NCBI RefSeq assembly: GCF_001879205.1
Contig: NZ_MLFK01000007.1
Location: forward strand, 372,001-436,000
DNA length: 64,000 bases
DNA from: Flavobacterium johnsoniae
GTDB lineage: Bacteria > Bacteroidota > Bacteroidia > Flavobacteriales > Flavobacteriaceae
Direction: 5' to 3'
Shown here: in pieces, positions 9,265 to 16,223 of the stretch
Numbering within the stretch: position 1 is the first letter of the stretch
Layout: every line of letters begins with the position of its first letter
The notes under the pieces: model-generated
Seen by the model: only the letters and a program-made list of their open reading frames with translations
What the model was told of the DNA's origin: nothing
The model's database searches: none
Made by a program: the position numbers and the translations under genes

Positions 9265-10932
9265 ATGAGCAAAAAATTAATTATAAAGATAGTATCCTTA
9301 TTTACGATTCTCTTGATGACGGGTTGTCAGAAAGACGATTTTACATTTGGGTCAATAAATGCACCAACAAATCTAAAGGTAACTTATGAAATTGTGGGTA
9401 AAACAGCCGATGCTCCTTATGGAGACGGATCCGGAATAGTGAAATTTGCAGCAACAGCAGACAAAGCCATTTCGTTTAAATATGTATATAGCGACGGAAC
9501 TTCTGATAATGCTCCAAACGGAAAAATCTCTAAAAGATTTACCAAAACCGGAGTTAATACCTATACTGTAACTGTAGTCGCTACAGGAACAGGAGGAACA
9601 GCAACCAATACAACAGTTGATGTAGAAGTACAAAGTGATTTCAGCGACGACGAAGCGGTACAATTGCTTTCGGGCGGTTCTTCTAAAAAATGGTATTGGG
9701 CGGCATCAGAGCCAGGTCATCTTGGTGTAGGTCAGAACGATGGCGATGAAGAGAAAAACTACTTCCCTAATTACTATAGCGCCGGAGCATTTGAAAAAGC
9801 AGCTTCTCCAAACAGCAGTTGTTTATACGAGAATGTATTGACTTTCTCAATTGACGGAGAGCAACTTAAATTTCAGTTAGATAATGGCGGTGCGACTTTC
9901 TTCAACAAAGATTTTGGAAGCGTTGCAGGAGCCACTTTATCTGAAGATATGTGTGTGGCTTATAATGCAGGTGGTGTAAAAAATGTATCATTAAGCCCAT
10001 CAGAATCAGTTATAATGGGGAATCCTAAACATGCAGAGCAGACTAGAGGAACTACAATGAACTTCTCTGACAATGGATTTATGGGCTACTATATTGGTCA
10101 AAGTTCTTATGAGATTTTATCACTTACGCCTAACCGTATGGTAGTTAGAGCTGTAATGGGAGGTAATCCGGCATTGGCTTGGTATCATACTTTTACAACG
10201 ACACCTCCAAATCAAAACCCAACAACAGATTATACCAATCTGGTTTGGGAAGAAAATTTTAATACAGATGGGGCACCAGATCCTGCAAAATGGTCTTATG
10301 ATTTAGGAAGAGGACCAAATAATGACGGCTGGGGAAATAATGAAAAGCAAAATTATACCAATGCAGCTTCAAACATAAAAGTGCAGGGAGGAAACTTAAT
10401 CATAACAGCAAAAAAAGAAGCTTCTGGCGGTATGGATTATTCTTCTGCCCGAATCAAAACAGATGCTAAATTCAAATTTACCTATGGAAAAGTTGAGGTA
10501 CGTGCAAAACTGCCAATTGGTGGTGGTACGTGGCCTGCAATCTGGATGCTGGGGCAAAATTATGCCACAAAAACATGGCCTGCCTGCGGAGAAATTGATA
10601 TAATGGAACACGTTGGAAACAGTCAAAACCTGATTCACGGAACATTGCATTATCCAGGACATTCTGGCGGAAATGCCAATTCAGGTTCTAAAACAATTCC
10701 TAATGTTTCTACAGAATTTCATATTTATAAAACAATCTGGAGTCCGTCATCTATAGCAATTTATGTTGATGATACCTTGATACACACCGTACCAAACGAT
10801 GCGACTTTACCTTTTAACAGCGACTTTTTCTTAATTTTAAATGTAGCAATGGGAGGTAATTTTGGAGGCATTATTGATGGTGCTTTTTCACAATCTTCAA
10901 TGGAGATTGATTACGTTAAAGTATATCAATAA
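9265..10932 (+). CDS. GH16 beta-glucanase lipoprotein with N-terminal PKD domain (laminarinase-like)
   Basis: A 555-residue surface lipoprotein (signal ending at Cys21, LLMTGC) that should hydrolyse internal beta-1,3-glucan bonds. A PKD-like domain (about 35-125) is followed by an unassigned beta-rich region (about 130-310) and a GH16 domain (about 325-555). The catalytic motif GEIDIMEHVG places the nucleophile at Glu443, the helper at Asp445 and the acid/base at Glu448. WPAIWMLGQ and the C-terminal MEIDYVKVYQ are also GH16 hallmarks. It is the last gene of the susC unit, and a hairpin terminator follows. Laminarin as the substrate is inferred from resemblance to bacterial laminarinases. Confidence 0.92.
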   Translation: MSKKLIIKIVSLFTILLMTGCQKDDFTFGSINAPTNLKVTYEIVGKTADAPYGDGSGIVKFAATADKAISFKYVYSDGTSDNAPNGKISKRFTKTGVNTYTVTVVATGTGGTATNTTVDVEVQSDFSDDEAVQLLSGGSSKKWYWAASEPGHLGVGQNDGDEEKNYFPNYYSAGAFEKAASPNSSCLYENVLTFSIDGEQLKFQLDNGGATFFNKDFGSVAGATLSEDMCVAYNAGGVKNVSLSPSESVIMGNPKHAEQTRGTTMNFSDNGFMGYYIGQSSYEILSLTPNRMVVRAVMGGNPALAWYHTFTTTPPNQNPTTDYTNLVWEENFNTDGAPDPAKWSYDLGRGPNNDGWGNNEKQNYTNAASNIKVQGGNLIITAKKEASGGMDYSSARIKTDAKFKFTYGKVEVRAKLPIGGGTWPAIWMLGQNYATKTWPACGEIDIMEHVGNSQNLIHGTLHYPGHSGGNANSGSKTIPNVSTEFHIYKTIWSPSSIAIYVDDTLIHTVPNDATLPFNSDFFLILNVAMGGNFGGIIDGAFSQSSMEIDYVKVYQ

Positions 10933-10959
10933 TAATAAGTTAATTAATTAGTAATTATG

Positions 10960-10993
10960 AGAAGGTCAGTTTCGGCTGGCCTTCTTAATTTTG
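10960..10993 (+). terminator. Terminator-like hairpin between the two GH16 genes
   Basis: A ten-base-pair stem (10960-10969 with 10976-10985, one G-U pair) and a TTTCGG loop are followed by a T-rich tail. The tail also contains TAATTTTG (10986-10993), a match to the Bacteroidota -7 box, so the second GH16 gene may have its own start of transcription. I see no TTTG at the right distance upstream. Confidence 0.6.
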
Positions 10994-11011
10994 TAATCTT
11001 AAAGAAGTAAT

Positions 11012-11770
11012 ATGAATAAAGTAGTTTTACTATTGTTGGTCTGCAGTTTTTCATACGCGCAGGAAGTAAAAAGAAAATTGGTCTGGGAAGAAAATTTCAA
11101 CAAGAAGAATATAAATGAAAAAGACTGGAATTTCGAACTTGGAGACGGCTGTCCTAATCTTTGCGGTTACGGCAATAACGAACGACAAATTTATACCAAA
11201 ACCAATCATGAAATTAAAGACGGAAATTTAATAATCGAAGCCAGAAAAGAAGGAAATAAATATACATCTACAAAAATTACAACAAAAGGGAAAAAAGAGT
11301 TTAAATACGGTAGAATCGAAGCCAGAGCAAAATTGCCAATTGGACACGGTTTATGGCCGGCTTTCTGGATGCTGGGTGCAAATATTGATGAGGTCAAATG
11401 GCCGAAAACCGGTGAAATTGATATTTTAGAATACATTGGCAGAGACCCCCACATGGTTTATACAACCCTTCACACGCAGGACAGTCATGGAAATACCATA
11501 AATACGAAAAGAACAGAATTTCCAAATATTGAAGAAGGTTATCATACGTATGCTATCGAATGGGACAAAGACAAAATTGATTTTTATGTCGATACGACTT
11601 TGGTTTATACATTTAATCCATCAGTAAAAAACGAAGACATCTGGCCTTTTGATAAACCATTTTATATTATTGTAAATTTGGCCATTGGAGGTAATTTTGG
11701 AGGCCCTGAAGTAGACGATTCCGTTTTACCGCAAAAATATTACGTCGATTACGTTCGCGTTTATCAATAA
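11012..11770 (+). CDS. Secreted GH16 endo-beta-1,3-glucanase
   Basis: A 252-residue single-domain GH16 enzyme with a cleavable signal peptide (about 1-16, ending SYAQ) rather than a lipobox, so it is probably periplasmic or secreted. The catalytic motif GEIDILEYIG gives nucleophile Glu135, Asp137 and acid/base Glu140. WPAFWMLGA and the C-terminal YYVDYVRVYQ complete the fold signature. It differs from the upstream GH16 enzyme in lacking a PKD domain and membrane anchor, which suggests division of labour between surface and periplasm. It follows a hairpin, so its expression may be partly uncoupled from the susC unit. Confidence 0.92.
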   Translation: MNKVVLLLLVCSFSYAQEVKRKLVWEENFNKKNINEKDWNFELGDGCPNLCGYGNNERQIYTKTNHEIKDGNLIIEARKEGNKYTSTKITTKGKKEFKYGRIEARAKLPIGHGLWPAFWMLGANIDEVKWPKTGEIDILEYIGRDPHMVYTTLHTQDSHGNTINTKRTEFPNIEEGYHTYAIEWDKDKIDFYVDTTLVYTFNPSVKNEDIWPFDKPFYIIVNLAIGGNFGGPEVDDSVLPQKYYVDYVRVYQ

Positions 11771-12092
11771 AATGACATCGCTTAAAATTTTAAGAATTAA
11801 AACAGTTGTAAATGGCTTAAATGTTTAATTGTAAGTTGTTTACATCTGTTTTTTAGATATGTATCCAATGCCGAAAAATCCCCTTTTTTTAACGATTTTT
11901 AGCAAAATGAAACTTTGCAGTAAAAAACTTAACGATTTAATGTTAATTATTATTGCATTTGTTTGCTTTTTAAAATAATAATTTGTTAAATTTGGTCACA
12001 ATATTAACATAACTCAAAATAAAGATCTGCCTATAAAATAAAATTACTTTTTAGAAATTACTCCAAATTATTAAAACTAAAAAAGTAGTATT
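11771..12092. other. Intergenic region between the glucan locus and the sigma factor
   Basis: No coding region is visible. The right part holds the sigma-factor promoter (11962-11994). The left part is plain AT-rich sequence, with no clear hairpin terminator after the second GH16 gene. Confidence 0.6.
11962..11994 (+). promoter_or_regulatory. Consensus promoter of the ECF sigma gene
   Basis: TTTG at 11962-11965, a 21-base spacer and TAAATTTG at 11987-11994 match the primary-sigma promoter of Bacteroidota in both boxes. Transcription would start near 12001, leaving a leader of about 90 bases. Confidence 0.6.
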
Positions 12093-12677
12093 ATGGCTGA
12101 TCTGCATATTCCAGACGCTCTATTAGTAAAAAATTATGTTGAAGGCAACGAAACTGCCCTGGCAACATTAATTAAAAGGCACGAATCTAAAATATACGGA
12201 TTTATATATTCTAAGATTGCTGATAGAGATATTTCAAATGATATTTTTCAAGATACTTTTATTAAAGTAATCAAAACTTTAAAAAGTAATTCCTATAACG
12301 AAGAAGGTAAATTTCTTCCATGGGTTATGCGTATTTCACACAATTTAATTGTGGATCACTTTCGCAAAACCAAAAAAATGCCAATGTATAGAGAAACCGA
12401 AGAGTTTTCAATCTTCTCCATCATGTCTGACGATTCGTTAAACATCGAAAGCAGAATGATTGTAGACCAGGTTGAGGTAGACTTAAAAAGGCTGATTGAA
12501 GAACTTCCGGATGATCAAAAAGAAGTCCTTGTAATGAGAATGTATCAGGATATGAGTTTTAAAGAAATCTCAGAATTAACAGATGTCAGCATCAATACTG
12601 CATTAGGAAGAATGCGTTATGCATTGATGAATTTGAGAAAAATTATCGACAAACATCAAATTATTTTGACCAACTAA
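12093..12677 (+). CDS. ECF-type RNA polymerase sigma factor
   Basis: A 194-residue sigma-70-family factor. Region 2 (about 20-92) contains the core-binding and -10 recognition helices (DIFQDTFIKVIKTL, PWVMRISHNLIVDHFRKTKK). Region 4 (about 130-185) contains LPDDQKEVLVMRMYQDMSFKEI and a helix-turn-helix in ELTDVSINTALGRMRYAL. There is no sigma-1.1 or region 3, and no adjacent FecR-type anti-sigma gene. This fits the housekeeping-like ECF factors of Flavobacteriia more than SusC-linked FecI systems. A 47-residue ORF follows 50 bases downstream. Confidence 0.93.
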   Translation: MADLHIPDALLVKNYVEGNETALATLIKRHESKIYGFIYSKIADRDISNDIFQDTFIKVIKTLKSNSYNEEGKFLPWVMRISHNLIVDHFRKTKKMPMYRETEEFSIFSIMSDDSLNIESRMIVDQVEVDLKRLIEELPDDQKEVLVMRMYQDMSFKEISELTDVSINTALGRMRYALMNLRKIIDKHQIILTN

Positions 12678-12727
12678 TACTAATTTGAATATTAGCCCGT
12701 TATACTAGTATAAAACATTTTCATAGT

Positions 12728-12871
12728 ATGGCGAAAATTTACTCAAAAAAAGCATTAGCTTCTAAAGATTTAAAACCTAAAAAAGAAGTCGTTTCCTTTT
12801 TACTAAGTTACTCACAAGCTCTAAAAGTTGTGAAAATTGAAGATAAAAGTTTTGAAATCATAGCTAATTAG
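12728..12871 (+). CDS. Small conserved-looking 47-residue protein
   Basis: A short ORF starting MAKIYSKKALASKDLKPKKE and ending at TAG 12869-12871. It is basic in the N-terminal half, then has an amphipathic segment (VVSFLLSYSQALKVVKIEDK) and an IIAN end. There is no signal peptide or known motif. It lies 50 bases after the ECF sigma gene and is followed by a strong terminator, so it is a plausible second gene of that transcript. I infer it is real from its position, codon use and the terminator placement. Function is unknown. Confidence 0.6.
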   Translation: MAKIYSKKALASKDLKPKKEVVSFLLSYSQALKVVKIEDKSFEIIAN

Positions 12872-12937
12872 ACAGCCCGCTGCTTTGGTCGGATGTTTAT
12901 TTCGAAAGAAAAACCAAATGGTCGTTTTGGTTGAAAG

Positions 12938-12976
12938 CTCACTATTTGTATGAAAATACAAGTAGTGAGTTTTTTT
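12938..12976 (+). terminator. Strong hairpin terminator after the small ORF
   Basis: A 14-base-pair stem (12938-12951 with 12956-12969, one G-U pair) with a GAAA tetraloop is followed by a run of Ts. It ends the sigma factor / small-ORF transcript. Confidence 0.8.
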
Positions 12977-13478
12977 ATGCATTTTAGTAACTTTTTTTTC
13001 CATTACAAGTATAAATTTTTTTCTCTGGTAAAATTTTATAAGTTTTTTATGCTGCTTTTTCTGTGTTTTGTTAAAATTTAATATTTTGACTCAATTTTGT
13101 ATGATTATTTAATTTTTAATTTTATTTTAGTTAAAAAGTAATTTTTTATTTAGTAAAAACGCTTTTGTATAGTGTTTTTCATATTAATAATAATTACTCT
13201 TTTGCATTTAACCAACAATAATAAATTAATAATTAAATACTTATAATCTAAAACCAGATAATTTATGACGAAAAACTACCCTGCTTTATTTAGTTAAGTT
13301 TACCGCACATTTGATTTTTAGCAAAAATATTTGTACCAGCAGATATTTTGCTTAGATGATAAAAAGTCACCATTTAGTTTCCTTTGTTTTTTTGACAAAT
13401 AAACAATCTGGGCGTTCCTTTTGTATTATCTCACATGAATACCACGAGAATCATTTAACCACCAAAACTTAACCCCAA
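12977..13478. other. 500-base AT-rich gap
   Basis: No ORF with coding character is visible. The stretch is extremely AT-rich with long T and A runs. TTTG at 13391-13394 and a CTTTTG at 13418-13423 could be a degenerate promoter for the TPR gene, but the TA of the -7 box is missing. I see no RNA gene or clear repeat. Confidence 0.5.
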
Positions 13479-14543
13479 ATGAAAGAGAATATTAGAATAC
13501 TATCATGCCTGCTATTGATGAGTATCGGTGCATTTGCCCAAAAAGAACAAATCAAAGAAGCCCTTTCTTTGTATGATAAAGGAAAAAGCCAGGAAGCTTT
13601 GGCAATTTTAAATAAAACAGAATACCTGATCCTAAACGCATCTGATGAAGACAAATCAGATTATTACTTTTTAAAAGGTAACGTTTTAAAAGATTTAGCC
13701 GTAAAAAACATTGATGCTGCCAATAATTTTACATTAGCATCACAAGCCTATCAGGACGTGTTTTTGTATGAAAACGAATCAGGCAAATTCAAATTTACAA
13801 TTAAAGCAAACGCAGCGCTTAAAGAAATGAAATCCAGTCTTGTAAATGGCGCAATGTCTGATTTTAATGCAGGTAAATTTAAAGAAAGTGCCGAGAAAAG
13901 TTACAAAGTATATTTGTTTGATAAAAAAGACACATTAAACTTATACAATGCGGCATCTTCCTCTATAAACGCTAAAGATTACGACTCTGCAATTAAATAC
14001 TACGAACTCTTGAAAAAGATTAATTTTTCAGGAAAAGGAGTTTTGTATTATGCAACAAACAAGAAAACAAAAGAAGAAGATGTTTTTGTTTCTCCTAAAG
14101 CCAGAGAATCTGCAATTCAGCAGGGACTTTATGAAAAACCAAGAACAGAATCAGTTCCGTCCAAAAAAATAGAAGTAAATAATAATCTGGCTTATGCTTA
14201 TCTTGAGAAAAAAGATTATCCAAAAGCCGAGGTAATTTATAACTACGTTTTAGAGCTGAACCCAAACTATATTGATGCTTATATTAATATGGCCTACCTA
14301 AAATTACAACTAAAAAAGGATCTAGCCGATGAAATATCATCTCTGGGCACTACGCCTGCAGAAATGCAGAAATATGATAAGTTAAGTGCCAGGAAAGATG
14401 ATGTGACCCGAAGCGCGATTCCGTATCTAAAAAAGGCACTTAGTATTGAGCCTAAAAATACAGATGCAACAAAAACGCTTCTGGGAGTATACAGATCTCT
14501 GGATATGACAAATGAATACAATGCATTAAAAAGCAGTATGTAA
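13479..14543 (+). CDS. Exported TPR-repeat protein
   Basis: A 354-residue protein with a signal peptide (about 1-20, ending GAFAQ) and several tetratricopeptide-like helix pairs. Examples are residues about 22-48 (KEALSLYDKGKSQEALAILN), a central pair near 150-180 and clear repeats at about 235-285 (AYAYLEKKDYPKAEVIYNYV, then LNPNYIDAYINMAYLKL). A last pair lies near 305-350. TPR proteins scaffold other proteins, here in the periplasm. No enzymatic domain is visible and the partner is unknown. It is transcribed alone, converging on nth with a shared terminator. Confidence 0.8.
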   Translation: MKENIRILSCLLLMSIGAFAQKEQIKEALSLYDKGKSQEALAILNKTEYLILNASDEDKSDYYFLKGNVLKDLAVKNIDAANNFTLASQAYQDVFLYENESGKFKFTIKANAALKEMKSSLVNGAMSDFNAGKFKESAEKSYKVYLFDKKDTLNLYNAASSSINAKDYDSAIKYYELLKKINFSGKGVLYYATNKKTKEEDVFVSPKARESAIQQGLYEKPRTESVPSKKIEVNNNLAYAYLEKKDYPKAEVIYNYVLELNPNYIDAYINMAYLKLQLKKDLADEISSLGTTPAEMQKYDKLSARKDDVTRSAIPYLKKALSIEPKNTDATKTLLGVYRSLDMTNEYNALKSSM

Positions 14544-14551
14544 ACATAAAA

Positions 14552-14587
14552 AAGAAGCTGCTAAACTTTCTTTTTAGCAGCTTCTTC
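14552..14587. terminator. Bidirectional terminator between the TPR gene and nth
   Basis: A stem of AGAAGCTGCTA and TAGCAGCTTCT closes a T-rich loop, with A-rich sequence on the left and T-rich on the right. The right arm lies inside the last codons of nth, so the two convergent genes share it. Confidence 0.75.
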
Positions 14588-15217
14588 TATAACAGATTTC
14601 TTTCCAATAGTTCTTGTAATAATATCTTTTTCAAGACTCCATCCACGGGCCGGCGAATATTCACGTCCGTACCAGATAATCTGCAAATGCAAATCATTCC
14701 ATAAATCTCTTGGAAATAATCGCTTAGCATCTTTCTCAGTTTGCGCCACGTTTTTTCCATTCGAAAGATTCCATCTGTACATCAATCTATGTATATGAGT
14801 ATCAACCGGAAAAGCCGGAACGCCAAAAGCCTGAGACATAACAACACTTGCCGTTTTGTGTCCCACAGCCGGTAATTCTTCCAGTGCTTCAAAACTCTGC
14901 GGGACTTGTCCGTTATGTTTGGCAATTAAAATTTCAGATAAACCATGAATTCCCTTAGATTTCATTGGAGACAAACCACACGGACGAATAATTTCCTTAA
15001 TTTCCTCAATAGACATCTTCACCATATCATACGGATTATCGGCTTTTGTAAATAAAAGCGGTGTAATCTGGTTCACACGAACATCTGTACATTGAGCCGA
15101 AAGCAAAACGGCAATTAATAAGGTATAAGGGTCTTTATGATCAAGCGGGACAGGTATAGTAGGGTAGAGTTCTTTTAACGTATTTATAACAAATTCTACG
15201 CGAGCTTCTTTATTCAT
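14561..15217 (-). CDS. nth: Endonuclease III-like DNA glycosylase/AP lyase lacking the iron-sulfur cysteines
   Basis: A 218-residue HhH-GPD base-excision-repair enzyme that removes oxidised pyrimidines. The helix-hairpin-helix is LEELPAVGHKTA, with catalytic Lys121 and catalytic Asp139 (FPVDTHIHR), matching the spacing of E. coli Nth. The usual C-terminal four-cysteine [4Fe-4S] loop is absent: the last 50 residues contain no Cys. The start is the ATG at 15217 (MNKEARVEF). A longer frame reaches 15286, but its extra residues are read out of a palindromic repeat element. Confidence 0.92.
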   Translation of the reverse strand: MNKEARVEFVINTLKELYPTIPVPLDHKDPYTLLIAVLLSAQCTDVRVNQITPLLFTKADNPYDMVKMSIEEIKEIIRPCGLSPMKSKGIHGLSEILIAKHNGQVPQSFEALEELPAVGHKTASVVMSQAFGVPAFPVDTHIHRLMYRWNLSNGKNVAQTEKDAKRLFPRDLWNDLHLQIIWYGREYSPARGWSLEKDIITRTIGKKSVIEEAAKKKV

Positions 15218-15263
15218 TTCCGTATTTTTAATCCTGTAAAAATAGTATAATTTTGATGATGTG

Positions 15264-15400
15264 CCTAATCCAGCTTTCCGTTTCAACTCCTCGTTGTAAC
15301 AGCAGCATTTTTAAGTATTAACAAAGCTTCCGCTGGTCGCTTTCTTAATACAAAAAATGCAAGCCGTCACAACTCCGGGGTTTCCACTGCAATCTGGGGC
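15264..15400 (-). repeat. Palindromic structured element, copy 1
   Basis: Read on the minus strand, an entry box (AGATTGCAGTGGAAACCC) leads into a long imperfect stem (GTTGTGAC/GTTGTAAC, then GCATTTTT-TTAA pairs). An exit box (GAGTTGAAACGGAAAGCTGG) and ATTAGG follow. The same architecture recurs at 27742, 55285 and 61832. It lies between the divergent nth and bcp genes and explains the spurious N-terminal extension of nth. Confidence 0.7.
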
Positions 15401-15437
15401 ATGAAGAGTTGTGGGATTATGACTTATGAGTTTTATT

Positions 15438-15474
15438 TTAAATTTTAAAAAAGCACAGCTTTTTTAAAATTTAA
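15438..15474. repeat. Perfect AT-rich hairpin upstream of bcp
   Basis: A stem of at least 17 base pairs (15438-15454 with 15458-15474) and a three-base ACA loop. It lies between divergent genes, so it is either a terminator for readthrough or a leader structure of bcp. Confidence 0.65.
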
Positions 15475-15540
15475 GAAGTCTAACAATCTAATATCTAAGA
15501 AGTCTAACAATCTAATATCTAAGAAGTCTAACAATCTAAT
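15473..15540. repeat. 24-base tandem direct repeat in front of bcp
   Basis: Two perfect 24-base units (15473-15496 and 15497-15520; AAGAAGTCTAACAATCTAAT plus ATCT) and a 20-base third copy run to 12 bases before the bcp start. The units are contiguous with no spacers, so this is not a CRISPR array. Confidence 0.9.
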
Positions 15541-15551
15541 AATCTAAATAA

Positions 15552-16004
15552 ATGACAACATTAAAAGCAGGCGATAAAGCGCCAAACTTTTCAGGAACAG
15601 ACCAGGACGGAAAATCACATAAACTGGCAGATTATGCCGGAAAAAAATTAGTCGTTTTCTTTTATCCAAAAGCTAGTACACCGGGTTGTACAGCCGAAGC
15701 TTGCGATTTAAGAGACAATTTCGAACGCTTTAAAGCCAATAATTACGAATTATTGGGTGTAAGTGCCGACAGTCAAAAAGCGCAGTCAAAATTCAAAGAC
15801 AAATACGAATTCCCTTTTCCTCTAATTGCCGACGAGGACAAATCGGTAATCAATGCATTTGGCGTTTGGGGACCTAAAAAATTCATGGGAAAAGAATACG
15901 ATGGAATCCATAGAACAACCTTTGTAATCGACGAAAAAGGAATCATCGAAGAAGTAATCGAAAAAGTAAAAACAAAAGAACACGCAGCGCAGATTTTGAA
16001 ATAG
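15552..16004 (+). CDS. bcp: Thioredoxin-dependent thiol peroxidase, Bcp/PrxQ family
   Basis: A 150-residue cytosolic peroxiredoxin reducing hydroperoxides with thioredoxin. The AhpC/TSA fold is clear from DKAPNF, LVVFFYPKASTPGCTAEACD and HRTTFVIDEKGII. The peroxidatic Cys46 and putative resolving Cys51 form the CxxxxC pair of the PrxQ subgroup. Length is standard. Its immediate upstream DNA is a tandem repeat and a strong hairpin, which may affect expression. No partner gene is adjacent. Confidence 0.96.
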   Translation: MTTLKAGDKAPNFSGTDQDGKSHKLADYAGKKLVVFFYPKASTPGCTAEACDLRDNFERFKANNYELLGVSADSQKAQSKFKDKYEFPFPLIADEDKSVINAFGVWGPKKFMGKEYDGIHRTTFVIDEKGIIEEVIEKVKTKEHAAQILK

Positions 16005-16075
16005 TTTTTCTTTGTTTCAGGTTTCAAGTGCAGCCTGACAATTTGATAAGATCTAAGAATATTATTTATTTCAAG

Positions 16076-16110
16076 AAACTTTGTCAAAGTTTTGAACTTT
16101 GACAAAGTTT
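16076..16110. repeat. AACTTTGTCAAAGTT palindrome, copy 1
   Basis: Two 16-base arms (AAACTTTGTCAAAGTT and its reverse complement) flank a TTG loop. Related copies lie at 19592-19624 and 57015-57047. It sits downstream of bcp in a convergent intergenic region. Confidence 0.85.
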
Positions 16111-16181
16111 CCGTCTCGAAAACCTGAAACCAAAAAGATAACGAGAGAAACTGAGACTAGCCACTGCGACTGAAAACTTAA

Positions 16182-16223
16182 AAAAAAAGTCCAAAAAAGA
16201 ATTTCTTTTTTGGACTTTTTTTT
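16182..16223. terminator. Bidirectional terminator between bcp and the 486-residue gene
   Basis: AGTCCAAAAAAGAA pairs with TTCTTTTTTGGACT, with A-run and T-run flanks. It works in both directions and abuts the stop codon of the minus-strand gene at 16222. Confidence 0.85.

Noticed and set aside
15218..15286. Longer N-terminus for endonuclease III
   Set aside because: The extra residues are translated from the conserved boxes of the palindromic element, and the ATG at 15217 starts the family-typical protein.
15473..15540. Possible CRISPR-like array
   Set aside because: The 24-base units are contiguous with no spacers and there are only two full copies; no cas gene is nearby.
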